A stretch of 32,719 bases of DNA from positions 1-32,719 of the IMG/VR virus record IMGVR_UViG_3300043449_001814; one strand, given 5' to 3'. The DNA comes from a virus. This document shows, piece after piece, positions 30,878 through 32,719 of the stretch (position 1 is its first letter; every line of letters begins with the position of its first letter). The notes below the pieces were generated by a model. That model did not search any database. It worked only from the letters and a program-made list of their open reading frames with translations, and had not been told where the DNA came from. Position numbers and translations under genes: made by a program.

Positions 30878-31503
30878 AAATATTACAGCTCACTGCTATG
30901 CATGGACGGCATAGTACTGTCTCATTCTGCATTGACCAAATGCCATGGATTGAAAAGCTCTTTGTGGCAAGTACAGATGAGGACATGGAATTTTGTCAAA
31001 ACAATCCTGGAGTAAATTACTATGTGCGTGCATTGAATGACCCATTGAGCATGAAGTGGCAGGCCGGAGTCAATGCGCTCAAGAATCTTGATTTTGATGC
31101 TGTCATAATTCTAGGCAGTGATGATTGGATTGATTGGAATACCTACCATTACATTTCCACCATGATTAAAGAGGGCTTTGATTTTGTAGGTTTTGTTGAT
31201 TGCTATTTTTTAGATAAAGGCACCCAATACTATTGGCCTGGATACAAAACCATTCGGCATGGTGAGCCGATTGGTGCAGGCAGGACAATCTCAAGAGAGT
31301 TGCTCAAGCGCATGGATTGGAAATTATTCCCTAAAATATTAAACAGAGGATTGGACAGAATAAGTTGGCCACAGATATGCCGTCATTCAAAACGGCCTTT
31401 GATTACCAACTTGAAAAACCATGGGTTGATGATGTGCGATATTAAGGACCCGGAGTCAATGAATCCAATACATAAAATAAAGGATGTTATTAAATTGAAC
31501 TGA
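30856..31503 (+). CDS. GT-A-type glycosyltransferase
   Basis: The 215 residues start at ATG 30856. The pattern follows a GT2-like nucleotide-sugar transferase: a hydrophobic strand start, a middle KWQAGVNALKNLDFDAVIIL, then GSDDWID with D89-D90 as the metal-binding pair, and a later IGAGRTISRELLKR acceptor side. It has no membrane segment. Neighbours are small early genes and the terminase start, so it may modify phage proteins or DNA, or host glycans. It differs in sequence from the reverse-strand sugar-transferase-like gene; the two share only a DD-type motif. Substrate is unknown. Confidence 0.72.
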   Translation: MDKDNDIKILQLTAMHGRHSTVSFCIDQMPWIEKLFVASTDEDMEFCQNNPGVNYYVRALNDPLSMKWQAGVNALKNLDFDAVIILGSDDWIDWNTYHYISTMIKEGFDFVGFVDCYFLDKGTQYYWPGYKTIRHGEPIGAGRTISRELLKRMDWKLFPKILNRGLDRISWPQICRHSKRPLITNLKNHGLMMCDIKDPESMNPIHKIKDVIKLN

Positions 31504-31504
31504 T

Positions 31505-31693
<189 letters not shown>

Positions 31694-31695
31694 TT

Positions 31696-32091
31696 ATGGC
31701 AAAATCACAGGAAACCATAGATAAGCTAGAGGCATATGCTTGGCAGTACATTCAGGAGTGTATTAATCATACACGTCCACATGTCGCAGGGAATGGTAAG
31801 GTAATCCAGGTACCTGATAGGCACATACCTACCATTGACTACTTTCTGAGGATATGGATACCAATGCAGGAAGGCATGCAGTTGATTGCAAGGCGCACAT
31901 GGTATGATTGGTTGAGGGAAGAGAGTGACAAATCGCGCACTATAAAAAGTATATCAGATGAATTCGACAGCCTGGCTCGGGATATTGTGGGCAATGAGGG
32001 AAAAGGGATATTCTATGCCAAGAACAAGCTCGGCATGCATGACAGGCAGCAGGTTGAAACCAAGAACGTTGAGCGTTTTGATTTCGAATAA
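31696..32091 (+). CDS. terS: Small terminase subunit
   Basis: The 131 residues start ATG 31696, two bases after the previous stop. It has helix-rich DNA-recognition pattern (IDKLEAYAWQYIQECINHTR), a central IPTIDYFLRIWIPMQEGMQL, the W-Y-D-W-L turn, then a long helix (KSISDEFDSLARDIV) and GNEGKGIFYAKNKLGMHDRQ near the end. Together these resemble small terminase proteins that assemble as a ring, bind the packaging site and recruit the large subunit. It is followed by 84 bases of spacer and the large subunit. The left-end copy (1-173) is the same protein. Confidence 0.82.
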   Translation: MAKSQETIDKLEAYAWQYIQECINHTRPHVAGNGKVIQVPDRHIPTIDYFLRIWIPMQEGMQLIARRTWYDWLREESDKSRTIKSISDEFDSLARDIVGNEGKGIFYAKNKLGMHDRQQVETKNVERFDFE

Positions 32092-32719
32092 TTTTGTATA
32101 TTTGCCATGGTTGACATAATATGATTTCAGTAGTGGTTAGGTACAAGGGTGGCGCAGGCTGCCCTTTGTAATGTTATGAAGGTGATAAAAGGATATAAGC
32201 CCCATGCCAATCAAAGGCTGATACATGATTCCATTAACCATGGACCATACAAGTACTATGTGCTGAACATAGGGAGGCAGTTTGGCAAGACCCTGCTTGG
32301 TATCAATCAAATGCTGTGGTGGGCAATCAATGATAAGGGGTGCAACATTGCTTGGGTCACACCTGTATACAAGCAGAGCAAGAAGGTGTTTGATGAGATG
32401 GAGCGAGTCACCAGGGCATCCGGCCTGTTTGAATTCCACAGGAGTGATTTATGGATTAAGGGATTTGGTAGCACCATCACATTCTACAGCGGTGAGAAAC
32501 CGGATAACATACGTGGTAATACCTTCGATTACCTAATCATTGATGAAATGGCATTCACCAGGTCAGAGCTATGGGATGAAGTGCTGAGTGCTACTGTGTT
32601 GGTGCGTGGCAAAAAGGTCTTGTTCATTTCAACACCTAAGGGCAGGAATCACTTTTACAGGCTAGCCCTTCAGCACAACTATGATGAGAGGTACAAATAC
32701 TTTCAATTCACCAGCTATG
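31919..32719. repeat. Terminal direct repeat, right copy (pairs with 1-801)
   Basis: This copy aligns with 1-801 at an offset of 31918. Differences from the left copy in coding sequence are synonymous only, for example TCT versus AGT for one Ser and CTT versus TTA for one Leu near 32446-32456. Two substitutions lie in the spacer (32122 and 32145). The first turns AAG into ATG at 32121, creating a 16-codon open frame with stop at 32169. Confidence 0.9.
32176..32719 (+). CDS. terL: Large terminase subunit, N-terminal part (right-end copy, truncated by window)
   Basis: This is the same gene as 258-1460 read again at the right end and cut by the window after 181 codons. The protein is identical over that length, including the Walker A-like GRQFGKTLL and FDYLIIDE, despite about 25 silent base changes. 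It should not be counted as a paralogue. Confidence 0.9.
   Translation, partial: MKVIKGYKPHANQRLIHDSINHGPYKYYVLNIGRQFGKTLLGINQMLWWAINDKGCNIAWVTPVYKQSKKVFDEMERVTRASGLFEFHRSDLWIKGFGSTITFYSGEKPDNIRGNTFDYLIIDEMAFTRSELWDEVLSATVLVRGKKVLFISTPKGRNHFYRLALQHNYDERYKYFQFTSY

Noticed and set aside
32176-32719. Second large terminase gene (paralogue)
   Set aside because: The whole 801-base end repeat aligns without gaps and includes the flanking gene and spacer, so it is the same locus read twice by circular overlap.

Overview
The window is a complete or near-complete genome of a tailed (siphovirus-like) phage whose host is probably a member of the Bacteroidota. The first 801 bases recur, without indels and with about 4% substitutions, as the last 801 bases (1-801 against 31919-32719). 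The sequence therefore closes into a circle, or a circularly permuted map, of about 31,918 unique bp. The host call rests on two promoters of the Bacteroidota form TTG-N20-TAnnTTTG (23170-23200 and 25891-25921). No integrase, repressor or tRNA gene was seen, so the phage looks virulent.

Late region (about 31696 through the junction to 20904). It begins with the small and large terminase subunits. A tail block follows (258-10026): a tail-assembly-chaperone-like gene with a probable -1 frameshift, two large tail proteins and a 1185-residue tape measure. A reverse-strand glycosyltransferase-like gene comes next (10013-10654). The head block (10679-16833) holds an XkdF-like prohead protease fused to a HAD-like domain, a scaffold-like protein, the HK97-type major capsid, a probable tail tube, portal and connector; a terminator-like hairpin lies at 13752-13777. 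Tail terminator, fibres, two small membrane/coiled-coil proteins and a candidate endolysin follow, and tandem terminators close the unit (20901-20961). Tail genes lying before head genes is unusual.

Early region (21062-31503). A run of tiny overlapping genes leads to a DnaA domain-IV-like protein. Next comes about 200 bp packed with nine exact copies of the 9-mer AGTGTGTAA/TTACACACT, the best candidate origin and operator. A primase-polymerase/helicase protein and a PD-(D/E)XK nuclease follow. A second promoter drives an ERF annealing protein, a YqaJ/lambda-type exonuclease, a C5 cytosine methyltransferase, an RlpA-like protein, an SSB-like small protein, a sigma-like protein, small proteins and a second glycosyltransferase. 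Transcription can then run into the terminase genes.

The most interesting points are the DnaA-like gene beside a DnaA-box-like iteron array, the chaperone frameshift, the protease-HAD fusion, the near absence of GATC, and the purely synonymous differences between the two end copies. All functional calls come from reading motifs in the sequence; no database search was run.
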